64,000 nucleotides of DNA from Bacillus sp. (in: firmicutes) (GTDB lineage: Bacteria > Bacillota > Bacilli > Bacillales > Bacillaceae_J), in the NCBI GenBank assembly GCA_012842745.1, contig DUSF01000033.1:154156-218155 (forward strand). Reading direction: 5' to 3'. The position numbers and the translations under genes are program-made. The notes beneath the pieces were generated by a model, which saw nothing but the letters and a program-made list of their open reading frames with translations, made no database searches and was not told where the DNA came from. Positions 16,795-25,062 of this stretch are shown here, in pieces (position 1 is the first letter of the stretch; each line of letters begins with the position of its first letter).

Positions 16795-16868
16795 TTGTAT
16801 TGCCCCCTTAATTAACAAGGCTATTTAACACACCTTAACTAATTTTAAATATATAGTCAGTATATTAC

Positions 16869-16884
16869 TGTGATAAATATCACT
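16869..16884 (-). promoter_or_regulatory. Fnr box of the moeA operon
   Basis: TGTGATAAATATCACT (plus strand) matches 9 of 10 arm bases. On the minus strand the TAAAAT -10 hexamer (16847-16842) predicts a start near 16835, putting the centre (16876.5) at -41.5. Confidence 0.82.
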
Positions 16885-17003
16885 GGTTTACTAGTATCTT
16901 TTATCAATATATAGAAAAACTCCATTTAGAGCCAATTTTTTAATTGAAATTCCTTAAAAATTGACAATAAATAGAGTTGTTATTGCAACAAAGGTTGATT
17001 TTC

Positions 17004-17342
17004 CTAAGATAGGGTTAAAACCTCATATTGCGTAGATAGCTCAATAAACTTATCCATTCCACTAATTTCTCCGGCTATTATCTTGTCTGTAACCTCATAA
17101 TAATCAGCACAAGTTTTACATGCCAGCACTTGGACGCCTTGTTCATAAAGTTCTTTTAAGTGAACAGAAACTAGGGATTGTTCAGTCATCGTTAAAACAC
17201 CGCGATTCATACAAAAAATCGCTTTCGGCTTTTGTTCTTTTTGTTTTAAAAGCGTAAAAAACGTTTCTAAAATTCCCTCACCTAATTGTTGATCGCCTTG
17301 ACCAAGCTGATCTGATAATAATAGAATCACTTTATTTTCCAC
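17004..17342 (-). CDS. DsrE/YedF-like sulfur-relay family protein
   Basis: 112 residues resembling the C-terminal DsrE half of YedF: VILLLSDQLGQGDQQLGEGIL, CMNRGVLTM and VLACKTCADYY with a CxxC pair. DsrE-fold proteins move sulfur or act with TusA. The GTG start at 17342 follows AGGGAGA. It is 23 nt downstream of a MIP18 gene, so the two probably share a transcript and a role in sulfur or Fe-S handling; the exact function is unknown. Confidence 0.78.
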   Translation of the reverse strand: MENKVILLLSDQLGQGDQQLGEGILETFFTLLKQKEQKPKAIFCMNRGVLTMTEQSLVSVHLKELYEQGVQVLACKTCADYYEVTDKIIAGEISGMDKFIELSTQYEVLTLS

Positions 17343-17365
17343 GTTTTTTTCTCCCTATATTCTTT

Positions 17366-17677
17366 TTAATCTGGAATTCCTAATGCAATTTTTGCATAAC
17401 GGGACATTTTGTCCTTTGACCAAGGTGGGGTCCAGACAATTTTGACAATCGTTTCTTTAATTTCTGGTAAATCCGCTAGCACACTTTTTATATTACTTTC
17501 AATCGTCCCCGCTAATGGGCAGCCCATAGAAGTCAACGTCATTTCAACGGTTAAAATCCCATTTTCATCTAAATCCAATCCATATACTAATCCTAAGTTA
17601 ACAATGTCAACACCAAGTTCAGGGTCTAACACATTTTCTAACGCACCGAAAATATTTTCTTCTAAAGCCTTATCCAT
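17366..17677 (-). CDS. MIP18 family (DUF59) metal-sulfur cluster assembly factor
   Basis: 103 residues; DPELGVDIVNLGLVYGLD and TSMGCPLAGTIE mark the family and the conserved Cys. It ends WTPPWSKDKMSRYAKIALG. It is a clear paralogue of the protein at 7430. The ATG at 17677 follows AAAGGGG; an ATG at 17704 would add nine residues without a good site. First gene of a pair with the DsrE-like protein. Confidence 0.9.
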   Translation of the reverse strand: MDKALEENIFGALENVLDPELGVDIVNLGLVYGLDLDENGILTVEMTLTSMGCPLAGTIESNIKSVLADLPEIKETIVKIVWTPPWSKDKMSRYAKIALGIPD

Positions 17678-17848
17678 TTTATAAAAACCCCTTTCATTAA
17701 GCATTTTTCTTATTATATCCTACCACTTTTACGTAAACCGTAAAAGATTTAAGCCTTGAGCAAAAATTTCTTTTAAAGGCAATATTCTAGACAAAAATAT
17801 CAATTATAACTACACTTGATATAGCATAGCTAGAAAGGACTTGACACG

Positions 17849-18655
17849 ATGAAACCTCATTTAATTGCCGTTGATCTCGATGGAACTCTTCTGAAAAACA
17901 ATAAAACAATCTCTAAGCGAACATTAGACACCATAAAGCATGTACGTGAGCGCGGCCACCAAGTCATGATTGCTACTGGAAGACCATTTCGTGCCAGTCA
18001 GTTCTATTATAAGCAAATGAAATTAAACACACCGATTGTAAATTATAATGGAGCCTATATTCACCATCCAAAGGATGAGGCTTGGGGAACATACCATTCC
18101 CCACTAGCTTTAAACGTTGCACAGCAAATTATTGATACCTGTAATAAATATAATATTAGGAATATTATGGCACAGGTTAAAGACCATATTTTCCTGCAAA
18201 ACCATGATGAAGATATTATGGAGCTGCTTAGGTTTGGAAACCCACAAATCCATACAGGCCAGGTTCGGGAAAATTTAAAAAGCGACCCAACCTCGATTTT
18301 AATCCATTCTAAAGAAGATGAACTTGACAGTATTCGCAAGCAACTTTCACAAGAAGTAGGAAGCTTTATTGAGCATCGTTCGTCAGGTTCACCTTGGAAT
18401 ATTATTGAGATTATTAGAGCGGGGATTAATAAGGCGATTGGAGTTAAACAGGTTGCAGAATCTTTTCAAATACCAGAAGAACGCATTATAGCCTTTGGTG
18501 ATGAGGATAATGACATCGAAATGCTACAGCTTGCGAAATATGGCGTTGCCATGGGCAATGCTATTGATGACGTAAAATCGGTAGCCTATGATGTTACGAA
18601 TACGAATGAAGAAGATGGTATCGCTTATTATTTAGAAAAGTTTTTTAGATTATAG
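17849..18655 (+). CDS. Cof-type HAD-IIB family hydrolase
   Basis: 268 residues. The HAD motifs are DLDGTLL (9-15, catalytic Asp pair), IATGRP, a Lys in the IIB cap region and GDEDNDIEML. These enzymes dephosphorylate sugar phosphates, flavin or pyridoxal phosphates; substrate not predictable here. The ATG at 17849 has AGAAAGGACTTG upstream. Confidence 0.92.
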   Translation: MKPHLIAVDLDGTLLKNNKTISKRTLDTIKHVRERGHQVMIATGRPFRASQFYYKQMKLNTPIVNYNGAYIHHPKDEAWGTYHSPLALNVAQQIIDTCNKYNIRNIMAQVKDHIFLQNHDEDIMELLRFGNPQIHTGQVRENLKSDPTSILIHSKEDELDSIRKQLSQEVGSFIEHRSSGSPWNIIEIIRAGINKAIGVKQVAESFQIPEERIIAFGDEDNDIEMLQLAKYGVAMGNAIDDVKSVAYDVTNTNEEDGIAYYLEKFFRL

Positions 18656-18787
18656 TTTGCACTTCGCTTATTTTCCTAAACAGCATTTTTTTTACACACT
18701 CCCCCTTACATAACTAATAGCTTCGTGATTCAAAATAAGGACGAGTCATTTATGACTTAAGAGATCTCATGTATAGGGGGAATCTTA

Positions 18788-18946
18788 ATGAGTAAGAAAA
18801 GTAAATCAAAACGGTTCTATCAGCAAAGTGCCGATGCTATTCAGAGATATCATGAAAAAATCCCTTATTACTCAACATTAGCCGAAGTGGAAGAAAAACA
18901 GAGAAAGCACGAAGATCAAGTTGATTCGTCCCTTGGAGGCATCTAA
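18788..18946 (+). CDS. Small conserved-looking hypothetical protein
   Basis: 52 residues, charged and without membrane segments (MSKKSKSKRFYQQSADAIQR). ATG at 18788 has GGGGGA 7 nt upstream, and the stop lies 2 nt before the DUF3813 gene, whose ribosome binding site TTGGAGGC lies inside this gene. The site and tight coupling support it being real; function unknown. Confidence 0.75.
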   Translation: MSKKSKSKRFYQQSADAIQRYHEKIPYYSTLAEVEEKQRKHEDQVDSSLGGI

Positions 18947-18948
18947 TT

Positions 18949-19170
18949 ATGGGAAATAAACTTTTTCAATTAGCAAAAGAAGCCGTTCATTTAGCAGAAA
19001 CAACGACAATGGCTGCGACAACACCTAATCATTTTCAAGAGGCACAAACAAATATAGATAAAGCTAAAAACCAAATTTCTTCTGCTTTTGCTAACTCAAC
19101 TTCAGCAGAACAAATGCAGCTCCAGGAGCTGCAGCAAAGGTTGGATGAAATACAAAATAGTATAAAATAA
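18949..19170 (+). CDS. DUF3813 family protein
   Basis: 73 residues, helical, with the pattern LFQLAKEAVHLAE, EAQTNIDKAKNQISSAFAN and a C-terminal coiled-coil-like heptad (LQELQQRLDEIQNSI). It looks like the Bacillus DUF3813 family found next to HAD phosphatase genes. Role unknown. GGAGG lies within the end of the preceding small gene, 9-10 nt upstream of the ATG. Confidence 0.8.
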   Translation: MGNKLFQLAKEAVHLAETTTMAATTPNHFQEAQTNIDKAKNQISSAFANSTSAEQMQLQELQQRLDEIQNSIK

Positions 19171-19175
19171 ATAAA

Positions 19176-19214
19176 AAAGCGTAAGCGCCTCATTTATAAG
19201 GCGCTTGCGTTTTG
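19176..19214. terminator. Bidirectional terminator
   Basis: A GC-rich hairpin pairs AAAGCGTAAGCGCCT with AGGCGCTTGCGTTTT and serves the convergent DUF3813 and signalling-protein genes. Confidence 0.9.
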
Positions 19215-20174
19215 CTAAAATTTGCTTTTAGCCTGTTTTAATTGGTTTATTCCCGTTGCTAATTTCTGATCAACAACTTCCGCATCATCAATATGTTTCA
19301 TAATCGCATCATTTACATCAGAAAAAATGTCAGTTGTTACACTAATTTCTTCCATAACATCAGCACTGTATTCCTTTTGCTCTTTAATCGTTTTGATTAC
19401 ATCATTGACCTCTGTTTGAACGACTTGAATAACATTTTGGATGATATCGATTTTCTCAGTCGTCGTTGTACTTAAAGAAATTCCTTCGTTCACAAATAAT
19501 ATACTTTTTTCATTTGCTGTTAATGCTTCATCTATCTCAAGTTGGATTTTTTGAGTAAGCTCACTTATATTTTTCGTACTATTAGCCGTGTTCTCTGCAA
19601 GCTTGCGGACTTCACTAGCTACAACAGCAAAGCCTTTTCCATGTTCCCCAGCGCGGGCTGCTTCGATTGAAGCATTAAGCGCTAAAAGATTTGTTTGTTC
19701 GGCGATATCTGTAATGACTTTGACAATATCCTCAATCTCTTTGGAGCGAATTCCCAGCTGTGTCATACTTGCAGATGTTTCCTTCGACTGCTCCCCTAGT
19801 TGTTTAATGAGCGTTTCAACTTTGCAAACAGAGTCGCGCCCTTCTATTGACTTTTGCACCATTTCAGTTGTAGATTCAATTAGAGCTTGTCCTTTTTCAG
19901 TCATCGTTGTGGAAATTCGGTTGGATTGTTCGCTTATTTTGTTAACTTTATCGAACCGCTCTTTAATTTTTAATACAAATTGTGCTAGGACATGATGCTG
20001 TTCATTTACTATTTCATGCTGACTAACAGTACTTGTTAATTCTTGGTATAAACTATCTAATAATAACTCTATATCTTTTTTGGAATATTGATTGCGCTCC
20101 ACTTCATTCAATTTTTCACGTAGCTTAGCATTTTCAGCTATTAATCGTTCGATTTCTTTTTTTTGGCCAAACAT
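19215..20174 (-). CDS. Soluble methyl-accepting chemotaxis-type signalling protein
   Basis: About 319 residues, no membrane segment. The N-terminal part is a coiled coil (about 5-80); the rest is an MCP signalling domain whose tip is [20 protein letters not shown] followed by [21 protein letters not shown]. It would bind CheA/CheW or act as a cytosolic sensor. No PAS, globin or zinc-binding CZB domain is visible. The ATG at 20174 follows GGAGGGGG; an upstream ATG at 20195 lies before that site. Confidence 0.9.
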   Translation of the reverse strand: MFGQKKEIERLIAENAKLREKLNEVERNQYSKKDIELLLDSLYQELTSTVSQHEIVNEQHHVLAQFVLKIKERFDKVNKISEQSNRISTTMTEKGQALIESTTEMVQKSIEGRDSVCKVETLIKQLGEQSKETSASMTQLGIRSKEIEDIVKVITDIAEQTNLLALNASIEAARAGEHGKGFAVVASEVRKLAENTANSTKNISELTQKIQLEIDEALTANEKSILFVNEGISLSTTTTEKIDIIQNVIQVVQTEVNDVIKTIKEQKEYSADVMEEISVTTDIFSDVNDAIMKHIDDAEVVDQKLATGINQLKQAKSKF

Positions 20175-20251
20175 TGCTACATCCCCCTCCATCACACAAT
20201 CTTTCTATCCGAACTACTTCTTACTATACATGAATTATAAAATTATTTTAA

Positions 20252-20282
20252 CAAAAAAACTCCCATTTCATGAGAGTTTTTT
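20252..20282 (-). terminator. Weak terminator after the lipoprotein gene
   Basis: AAAAAACTC and GAGAGTTTTTT pair imperfectly around about 9 nt; the minus-strand copy ends in a T-run downstream of the lipoprotein gene's stop. Confidence 0.5.
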
Positions 20283-20296
20283 GTGAACATTATCAT

Positions 20297-20815
20297 TTAA
20301 TAGCCAAATTCGTCTAATTTTGTATAATATTGATTGATTGTAGATTGATCTTTAGAACTTTTCTCAAATAATTCCAACGTTAGTGTACCATTAAGCGGAA
20401 GAAGATCTTCAGGTATCGTAATTTTTAATTCAAAAGGCTCCCAAGCTGGTGCGCCATTTTCTAGTGCTACCTTCGTTTCTTCAATCTGATATTCATGGCC
20501 GTCTTCCACTGTATAATAAAAAACGCCTTCGAAGACACTGGCTTCACCTTTTACAATATATTTGCCGTTACTTCCGGATAAATCAATATTGCGAAAAGCA
20601 CTGTTTTCCGTCTCTATTTGTTTGTCATTATCATTCACTTCAGGGGAGCGCTCAGGATCTTCCTGTGAAGTTTCAGGCTTATCATTTGTTGCTTGCCCTG
20701 CTTCTTGTCCTCCATTTCCATTTATCCCCTGTACTTCGCCTGTTCCACATGCTGACAATGACAATATCATAAGTGCTGCTAAAGTAATAATAAGTCCTAT
20801 TTTTCTAAAACTCAT
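20297..20815 (-). CDS. Exported lipoprotein of unknown function
   Basis: 172 residues with a lipoprotein signal (MSFRKIGLIITLAALMILS, lipobox LSAC). A low-complexity Gly/Glu/Asn/Asp linker (about 25-75) leads to a compact beta-rich domain ending FGY. The C-terminal half, with GEASVFEGVFYYTVEDGHEY and LELFEKSSKDQST, resembles immunoglobulin-like spore germination (Gmad2-type) or protease-inhibitor modules; that is a weak guess. ATG at 20815 has AGGAGGGGAA upstream. It is 17 nt after the YitT gene. Confidence 0.75.
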   Translation of the reverse strand: MSFRKIGLIITLAALMILSLSACGTGEVQGINGNGGQEAGQATNDKPETSQEDPERSPEVNDNDKQIETENSAFRNIDLSGSNGKYIVKGEASVFEGVFYYTVEDGHEYQIEETKVALENGAPAWEPFELKITIPEDLLPLNGTLTLELFEKSSKDQSTINQYYTKLDEFGY

Positions 20816-20832
20816 ACGTATTCCCCTCCTAA

Positions 20833-21681
20833 TTAATTTTTGCGAAAGAACCCGAAAATCCCTGCTGTTTCAACAATATTAGTAAATGCTTTTGGATCAA
20901 CTTGCCTAATAATCCTCTCTAAATCAAATAATTCATACCTTGTGATTACTATAAGCAGCATTTCCTTATCTTCCTTCGAGTAAGAACCTCTTGCAGGAAC
21001 AGACGTTATTCCTCTTACTAGCTTTTCATGAATTGCTTTTGTTAGCTCCTCACCTTTATTTGTAATAATCATTGCTGTCAGCTTCTCATGTCTAGTATGA
21101 ATCGTATCAATAATCCGCGTTGTTACGTAAAGAGTAACTAACGTATATAATGCTTTTTCCCATCCGTATAATAGGCCTGCTACTATAATTATAACTGAAT
21201 TTATCGCAAAAATATATGAGCCAACGGGCTTATCCTTCATTCTTGATAAAACCATCGCAAGAATATCGACACCACCTGTAGATGCTCCCCATTTCAATGT
21301 AAAACCAACACCAACCGCAGATATAACCCCGCCAAATACAGCATTTAAAAGGATATCCTCTGATAATGGATAAACAGGGATTATTTCTAAAAAGAATGTC
21401 GTTGCCGAAACACTAATAAAACTAAAAATTGTAAAGGCTCTGCCAACTTTCATCCACCCTAAAATAGTGACTGGGATATTTAATAAAAATAACAAAATAC
21501 CTGTAGAAATCGTTAGTGATGTATATTCAGTTAGCACGCTTGATAATAGCTGAGCAATCCCTGTAAACCCGCTTGCATAAACCTTTGCCGGAATTAAAAA
21601 TAAATTCAAGCCGACTGCATATAGAAATGCGCCAGCTAAAACAACAATAAGTTTTTTCGTTAGTAACCAATATATTTTAAT
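20833..21681 (-). CDS. YitT family membrane protein, non-canonical start
   Basis: The protein has five to six N-terminal membrane segments and a cytosolic DUF2179 domain (about the last 80 residues, with ITNKGEELTKAIHEKL and RGITSVPARGSYSKEDKEML). Its role is unknown. The first canonical start is TTG at 21609, but it lacks a ribosome binding site and would cut into the first membrane helix. The open frame continues through 24 more codons that encode the expected N-terminus (TKKLIVVLAGAFLYAVGLNL), with GGAGG 3 nt before an ATT at 21681 and 9 nt before an ATA at 21675. Start at one of these is inferred. Confidence 0.8.
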   Translation of the reverse strand: MKIYWLLTKKLIVVLAGAFLYAVGLNLFLIPAKVYASGFTGIAQLLSSVLTEYTSLTISTGILLFLLNIPVTILGWMKVGRAFTIFSFISVSATTFFLEIIPVYPLSEDILLNAVFGGVISAVGVGFTLKWGASTGGVDILAMVLSRMKDKPVGSYIFAINSVIIIVAGLLYGWEKALYTLVTLYVTTRIIDTIHTRHEKLTAMIITNKGEELTKAIHEKLVRGITSVPARGSYSKEDKEMLLIVITRYELFDLERIIRQVDPKAFTNIVETAGIFGFFRKN

Positions 21682-21845
21682 CCACCTCCAAAAACATTCT
21701 GCACTATTCTATATCCTATCGGGACTCATATTCCTTATAAAACGATGGTACCCTATCAATTGTATATTACCCACAATATACGTACAATATGGAGGAAAAG
21801 GTAATTATTTCTGAATGGCAATTATTCTTGAAAGGAAAGATTGAT

Positions 21846-22703
21846 ATGAGTGTGAAAATACTTGCTGATAGTGCCTGTGATCTGCCTCTAGAGTTATTTC
21901 AAACATTAAATATAGAATTACTGCCGCTAGTTGTTCAGATTGATGATCAACAATTTTATGATTTAGAAACGATTAAGCCCGAGGAACTTTATAAAGAAAT
22001 GCGAAATGGCAAGGCTCCGAAAACAGCCCAAGTGCCACCTGCAAGATTTGAAGAAGCATTTGTGAAGTATGCAGAAAAAAATGAAACATGCATTTATATT
22101 GCTTTTTCTTCACAGCTTTCAGGAACATATCAAACAGCAACACTTGTAAAAGATGATATTGCAGAAAAATTCCCAAATTTTGATTTAACGATTATCGACA
22201 CAAAAGCTGCTTCCCTAGGCTACGGTTTAATTGTAAAAAAAGCAGCTGAATTAGCTATGGAAGGCAAAGGGAAAAACGAAATCCTTGCTGCCATTGAATT
22301 TTATTGCAAGCATATAGAGCATCTATTTACGGTAGATTCACTAGAGTATTTATACCGCGGCGGCCGTGTCAGCAAAACATCGGCATTTGTCGGCGGGTTG
22401 CTGAATATCAAGCCCATTTTAAACGTTGAAGACGGCAAATTAGTCCCTCTTGAAAAAATAAAAGGTCGAAAAAAAGTATTAAAACGAATCATCGAAATTA
22501 TGAAGGAACGCGGTGACAGCCTTCAAGATCAACTTGTTGCCATCAGTCATGGTGATGATTTGGAAACGGCGGAAACAATGCGGGATTTAATCAAAGCTGA
22601 ATTCGGCACAGAGGAATTTCTTATTCATACAGTTGGTAGTACCATTGGAGCGCATTCTGGTCCTGGAACGATTGCGATATTCTTTTTAAATAAGCAGGGA
22701 TAA
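21846..22703 (+). CDS. DegV family fatty-acid-binding protein
   Basis: 285 residues. MSVKILADSACDLPLELF and the lipid-binding residues in AFSSQLSGTYQTA, then SLEYLYRGGRVSK, are classic DegV. The family presents fatty acids to the FakA kinase for incorporation into phospholipids. ATG at 21846 has AAAGGAAAG 6 nt upstream; an ATG at 21789 would add 19 unconserved residues. Confidence 0.92.
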   Translation: MSVKILADSACDLPLELFQTLNIELLPLVVQIDDQQFYDLETIKPEELYKEMRNGKAPKTAQVPPARFEEAFVKYAEKNETCIYIAFSSQLSGTYQTATLVKDDIAEKFPNFDLTIIDTKAASLGYGLIVKKAAELAMEGKGKNEILAAIEFYCKHIEHLFTVDSLEYLYRGGRVSKTSAFVGGLLNIKPILNVEDGKLVPLEKIKGRKKVLKRIIEIMKERGDSLQDQLVAISHGDDLETAETMRDLIKAEFGTEEFLIHTVGSTIGAHSGPGTIAIFFLNKQG

Positions 22704-22771
22704 ACAGGCATAATCCTTCCAAATAAAGCGAAAAATAAAATTTGAACAATAACGGAAGGAGAGAATTTTAT

Positions 22772-22915
22772 ATGCAACCATGGAATTCAATTGAAAAAGA
22801 TAATGATAAAAAGCCTATCGACAACAACGCAAAGCGGGCGAAGAAAAACGAAATGCGTGAAGCTAATAGGCAAGCGGGTAAAAGACAATATTCTAAAGAA
22901 ACCAATCATTTATAG
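22772..22915 (+). CDS. DUF3941 family small protein
   Basis: 47 residues, highly charged (about a third Lys/Arg/Glu/Asp), ending GKRQYSKETNHL, which matches the typical end of the DUF3941 family of Bacilli. No membrane segment. GGAAGGAGAG lies about 11 nt upstream of the ATG. Function unknown. Confidence 0.8.
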   Translation: MQPWNSIEKDNDKKPIDNNAKRAKKNEMREANRQAGKRQYSKETNHL

Positions 22916-22942
22916 GTTTTTTCGGTGTCTCTTTTACATTTC

Positions 22943-22978
22943 TACCCTCAAAATGAATATTGCTACATTTTGAGGGTA
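22943..22978. terminator. Hairpin between convergent genes
   Basis: TACCCTCAAAATG and CATTTTGAGGGTA form a perfect 13-bp stem with a 10-nt loop. There is no long T-run, but the place between convergent genes fits a terminator. Confidence 0.6.
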
Positions 22979-22990
22979 CAATCTGGCTTT

Positions 22991-23860
22991 CTATTCATCC
23001 TTTTTAAAATAAGTCCAGCCGTTTTCCTGATAAACCTTTCCTTCCTTCATAAGCTTCCCTAATGCCCGCTTGAAAGCACCTTTACTAATTCCGAATTTAG
23101 CCTCAATATCATCAGGTTGGCTTTTATCCCAGTACGGCATGGCTCCATTTCGTGTTTCCATATAAGCGAAAATCTTACTAGCATCATCGCCCATTACTTC
23201 ATGTTTTCTCGGCAACAATGACACATTGATTGTGCCATCTTCCTTCACATCAATTACACGCCCGGTCACCTTCTCACCAATCCGTGGCTCTTCCTTCCGT
23301 TCACTTTCATGAATAAAGCCAAGATAGCCCTCATCCGTAAAAATAAACGATCCCGAATATAAAGTACGATAAATTCTTCCTGTAACATTTTTATTAAATA
23401 AAGACTTGTCCGCCATTTTGGCAATCTCCTCGAAATCAGCCTCTTTCGCAAGTCTAACAAACAAACGCCCATTTTTGCCAATTTCTAAAGTACAATATAC
23501 TTCATCACCAGCTTGAGGCCAGACTTGTTCTAATGGTGGCAGATCATCCTTTGATAAAAGCATTCCTTTATCAATGCCAATATTAACGAAAACACCTAAT
23601 TCCCGCTTCACTTCCTCCACTTTCGCCCAACCAAATGCATTTATCGTTATCGCAGGAAGCTCCATTGTTGCGGCAATTCTTCCTTGACGGTCTTGAAATA
23701 AAAATACTTCTATATCCTCATTTTCTGCTAACTCATCCCTCGTCATATCATTATGGTGAAGCAAAATTTCCTGTTCACCATCTGTTAAAAAATAACCAAA
23801 CGGTGCTTCATGCGATGCCTTCAAAGTCGTTATTGTACCCGGTATAATATTGCTCATCAT
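22991..23860 (-). CDS. CvfB/YitL family S1-like RNA-binding protein
   Basis: 289 residues with several S1-like beta-barrel repeats (an N-terminal one with FGYFLTDGEQEILLHHNDM, and others around 70-130 and 150-215) and a C-terminal winged helix (KFGISKGAFKRALGKLMKEG). This is the CvfB architecture; S. aureus CvfB affects virulence gene expression by binding RNA. ATG at 23860 (or 23857). Confidence 0.92.
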   Translation of the reverse strand: MMSNIIPGTITTLKASHEAPFGYFLTDGEQEILLHHNDMTRDELAENEDIEVFLFQDRQGRIAATMELPAITINAFGWAKVEEVKRELGVFVNIGIDKGMLLSKDDLPPLEQVWPQAGDEVYCTLEIGKNGRLFVRLAKEADFEEIAKMADKSLFNKNVTGRIYRTLYSGSFIFTDEGYLGFIHESERKEEPRIGEKVTGRVIDVKEDGTINVSLLPRKHEVMGDDASKIFAYMETRNGAMPYWDKSQPDDIEAKFGISKGAFKRALGKLMKEGKVYQENGWTYFKKDE

Positions 23861-23964
23861 GATCCCAGCTTTCTATATTTATTCACCTTTTCTATTATGT
23901 TGCATTTTACCAACATTTAATAGAAAATAAAAGCATATCGGCTAATTTCTGGAGGGATGGAAAA

Positions 23965-24456
23965 ATGGCAAGTGAAAGCTCATTTGATATAGTTTCAAAG
24001 GTTGACACACAAGAGGTTTCAAACGCAGTCACAATGGCACTTAAAGAAATTGGGACCCGCTATGATTTTAAAGGAAGCAAAAGCAATATTTCACTAGAAA
24101 AGGAAGAACTAGTACTTATCTCCGATGATGAATATAAGATGGAACAACTAAAGGATGTTCTTATTAGTAAATTAATTAAAAGAAATGTGCCTACCAAAAA
24201 CTTAGAATACGGAAAGTTTGAACCCGCTTCTGGTGGCACTGTCCGCCAGCGAGCAAAACTTGTCCAAGGAATCGATAAAGACAATGCCAAAAAAATCAAT
24301 ACCATTATTAAAGATTTAAAGCTAAAAGTAAAATCACAAATTCAAGACGATCAAATTCGTGTTTCTGGCAAAAGCAGAGATGACTTACAAAAAGTAATTG
24401 CCGCCGTAAAGGGTGCGGATTTACCGATTGATGTGCAATTTATTAATTACAGGTAA
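23965..24456 (+). CDS. YajQ family nucleotide-binding protein
   Basis: 163 residues, the standard length, with [26 protein letters not shown] and the C-terminal [11 protein letters not shown]. Members bind cyclic di-GMP or tRNA; in Bacilli the role is unclear. ATG at 23965 has GGAGGGATGG upstream. Confidence 0.95.
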   Translation: MASESSFDIVSKVDTQEVSNAVTMALKEIGTRYDFKGSKSNISLEKEELVLISDDEYKMEQLKDVLISKLIKRNVPTKNLEYGKFEPASGGTVRQRAKLVQGIDKDNAKKINTIIKDLKLKVKSQIQDDQIRVSGKSRDDLQKVIAAVKGADLPIDVQFINYR

Positions 24457-24466
24457 AAAATAACGG

Positions 24467-24524
24467 AAAGCTAACTGAATTTTCGCCTAGCCTAAAAGCA
24501 AAATTTTCAAGTTAGCTTTTTTTA
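24467..24524 (+). terminator. Terminator after the yajQ-like gene
   Basis: AAAGCTAACT(TGAA) and TTCAAGTTAGCTTT pair over about 13 bp and are followed by TTTTTTT. Confidence 0.85.
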
Positions 24525-24662
24525 TTTCGTTGTTCGGGCTACGTTCGACCTTTCACGTTAATTTTTCGCCGACAAAAATATACAGAAGCATGGCATATGT
24601 TTTAAGGGAACTTTCCATTTATTCCGCATATTTTGGTAACTATCCCACAAAATATAAAGTAT

Positions 24663-24715
24663 TTGACCGTTATCCTTATTTAGGGTATCTTATTCGATAC
24701 ACCAGTAGGGGTAAT
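24663..24715 (+). promoter_or_regulatory. Relic promoter with CsoR/CstR-like operator
   Basis: TTGACC (24663-24668) and TATCTT (24686-24691) are 17 nt apart. Overlapping and following them are GGGTATC, GATACACC and GGGGTAATC, partly palindromic. This resembles the ATACCCC/GGGGTAT operators of CsoR-family copper or persulfide repressors, which often control CoA-disulfide reductase genes like the relic downstream. Low-certainty pattern match. Confidence 0.3.
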
Positions 24716-24779
24716 CAAATGGCGTTTTTAGATAAATACCTATTATTTACAAATGGTGCACTAGGAGGAAGTAAGCAAC

Positions 24780-24872
24780 ATGCAGAAAAAAATTATTATT
24801 GTTGGTGGCGCTACTGCCGCAGCGAGATTAAGACGATTAGATGAAAACTCTCATATTATTCCACTAAAATAA
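24780..24872 (+). pseudogene. Remnant of a CoA-disulfide reductase
   Basis: Thirty codons from ATG to stop read MQKKIIIVGGATAAARLRRL then DENSHIIPLK. This is the FAD-binding N-terminus of CoA-disulfide reductase-type enzymes, in which GGVAGGASAAARLRRLDE is usual, with a short deletion in the glycine-rich loop and everything after residue 30 missing. An AGGAGG site (24763-24768) still precedes it. It is a decayed gene, not a functional protein. Confidence 0.7.
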
Positions 24873-24983
24873 AAAAGTATAACTTAAGTGTTGCTGTTCT
24901 ATGGATTCAAAGCAAAAATAGTTTGGGTTTTAATCCACACTTTTTTTGCTTTTTTTGTATTTTTTTGGATTTTTATACGAAAG

Positions 24984-24999
24984 TGTGATTAATTTCACA
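24984..24999 (+). promoter_or_regulatory. Fnr box upstream of the Spo0E-like gene
   Basis: TGTGATTAATTTCACA is a perfect TGTGA-N6-TCACA site. A consensus TATAAT -10 hexamer at 25021-25026 predicts a start near 25033, placing the centre (24991.5) at -41.5. Confidence 0.85.
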
Positions 25000-25062
25000 T
25001 CGTCCAATAGTTTAAAAAGTTATAATCTAATCATAATATTATTACCAAAACGGTGAGAGCGT

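Noticed and set aside
19588..19995. 135-codon plus-strand frame opposite the chemotaxis-type gene
   Set aside because: Antisense shadow of a conserved coding region; no ribosome binding site and biased composition (Ser/Cys-rich).
24530..24844. 105-codon plus-strand frame
   Set aside because: No ribosome binding site, no recognisable sequence, and it overlaps the promoter region and the start of the CoA-disulfide reductase relic in another frame.
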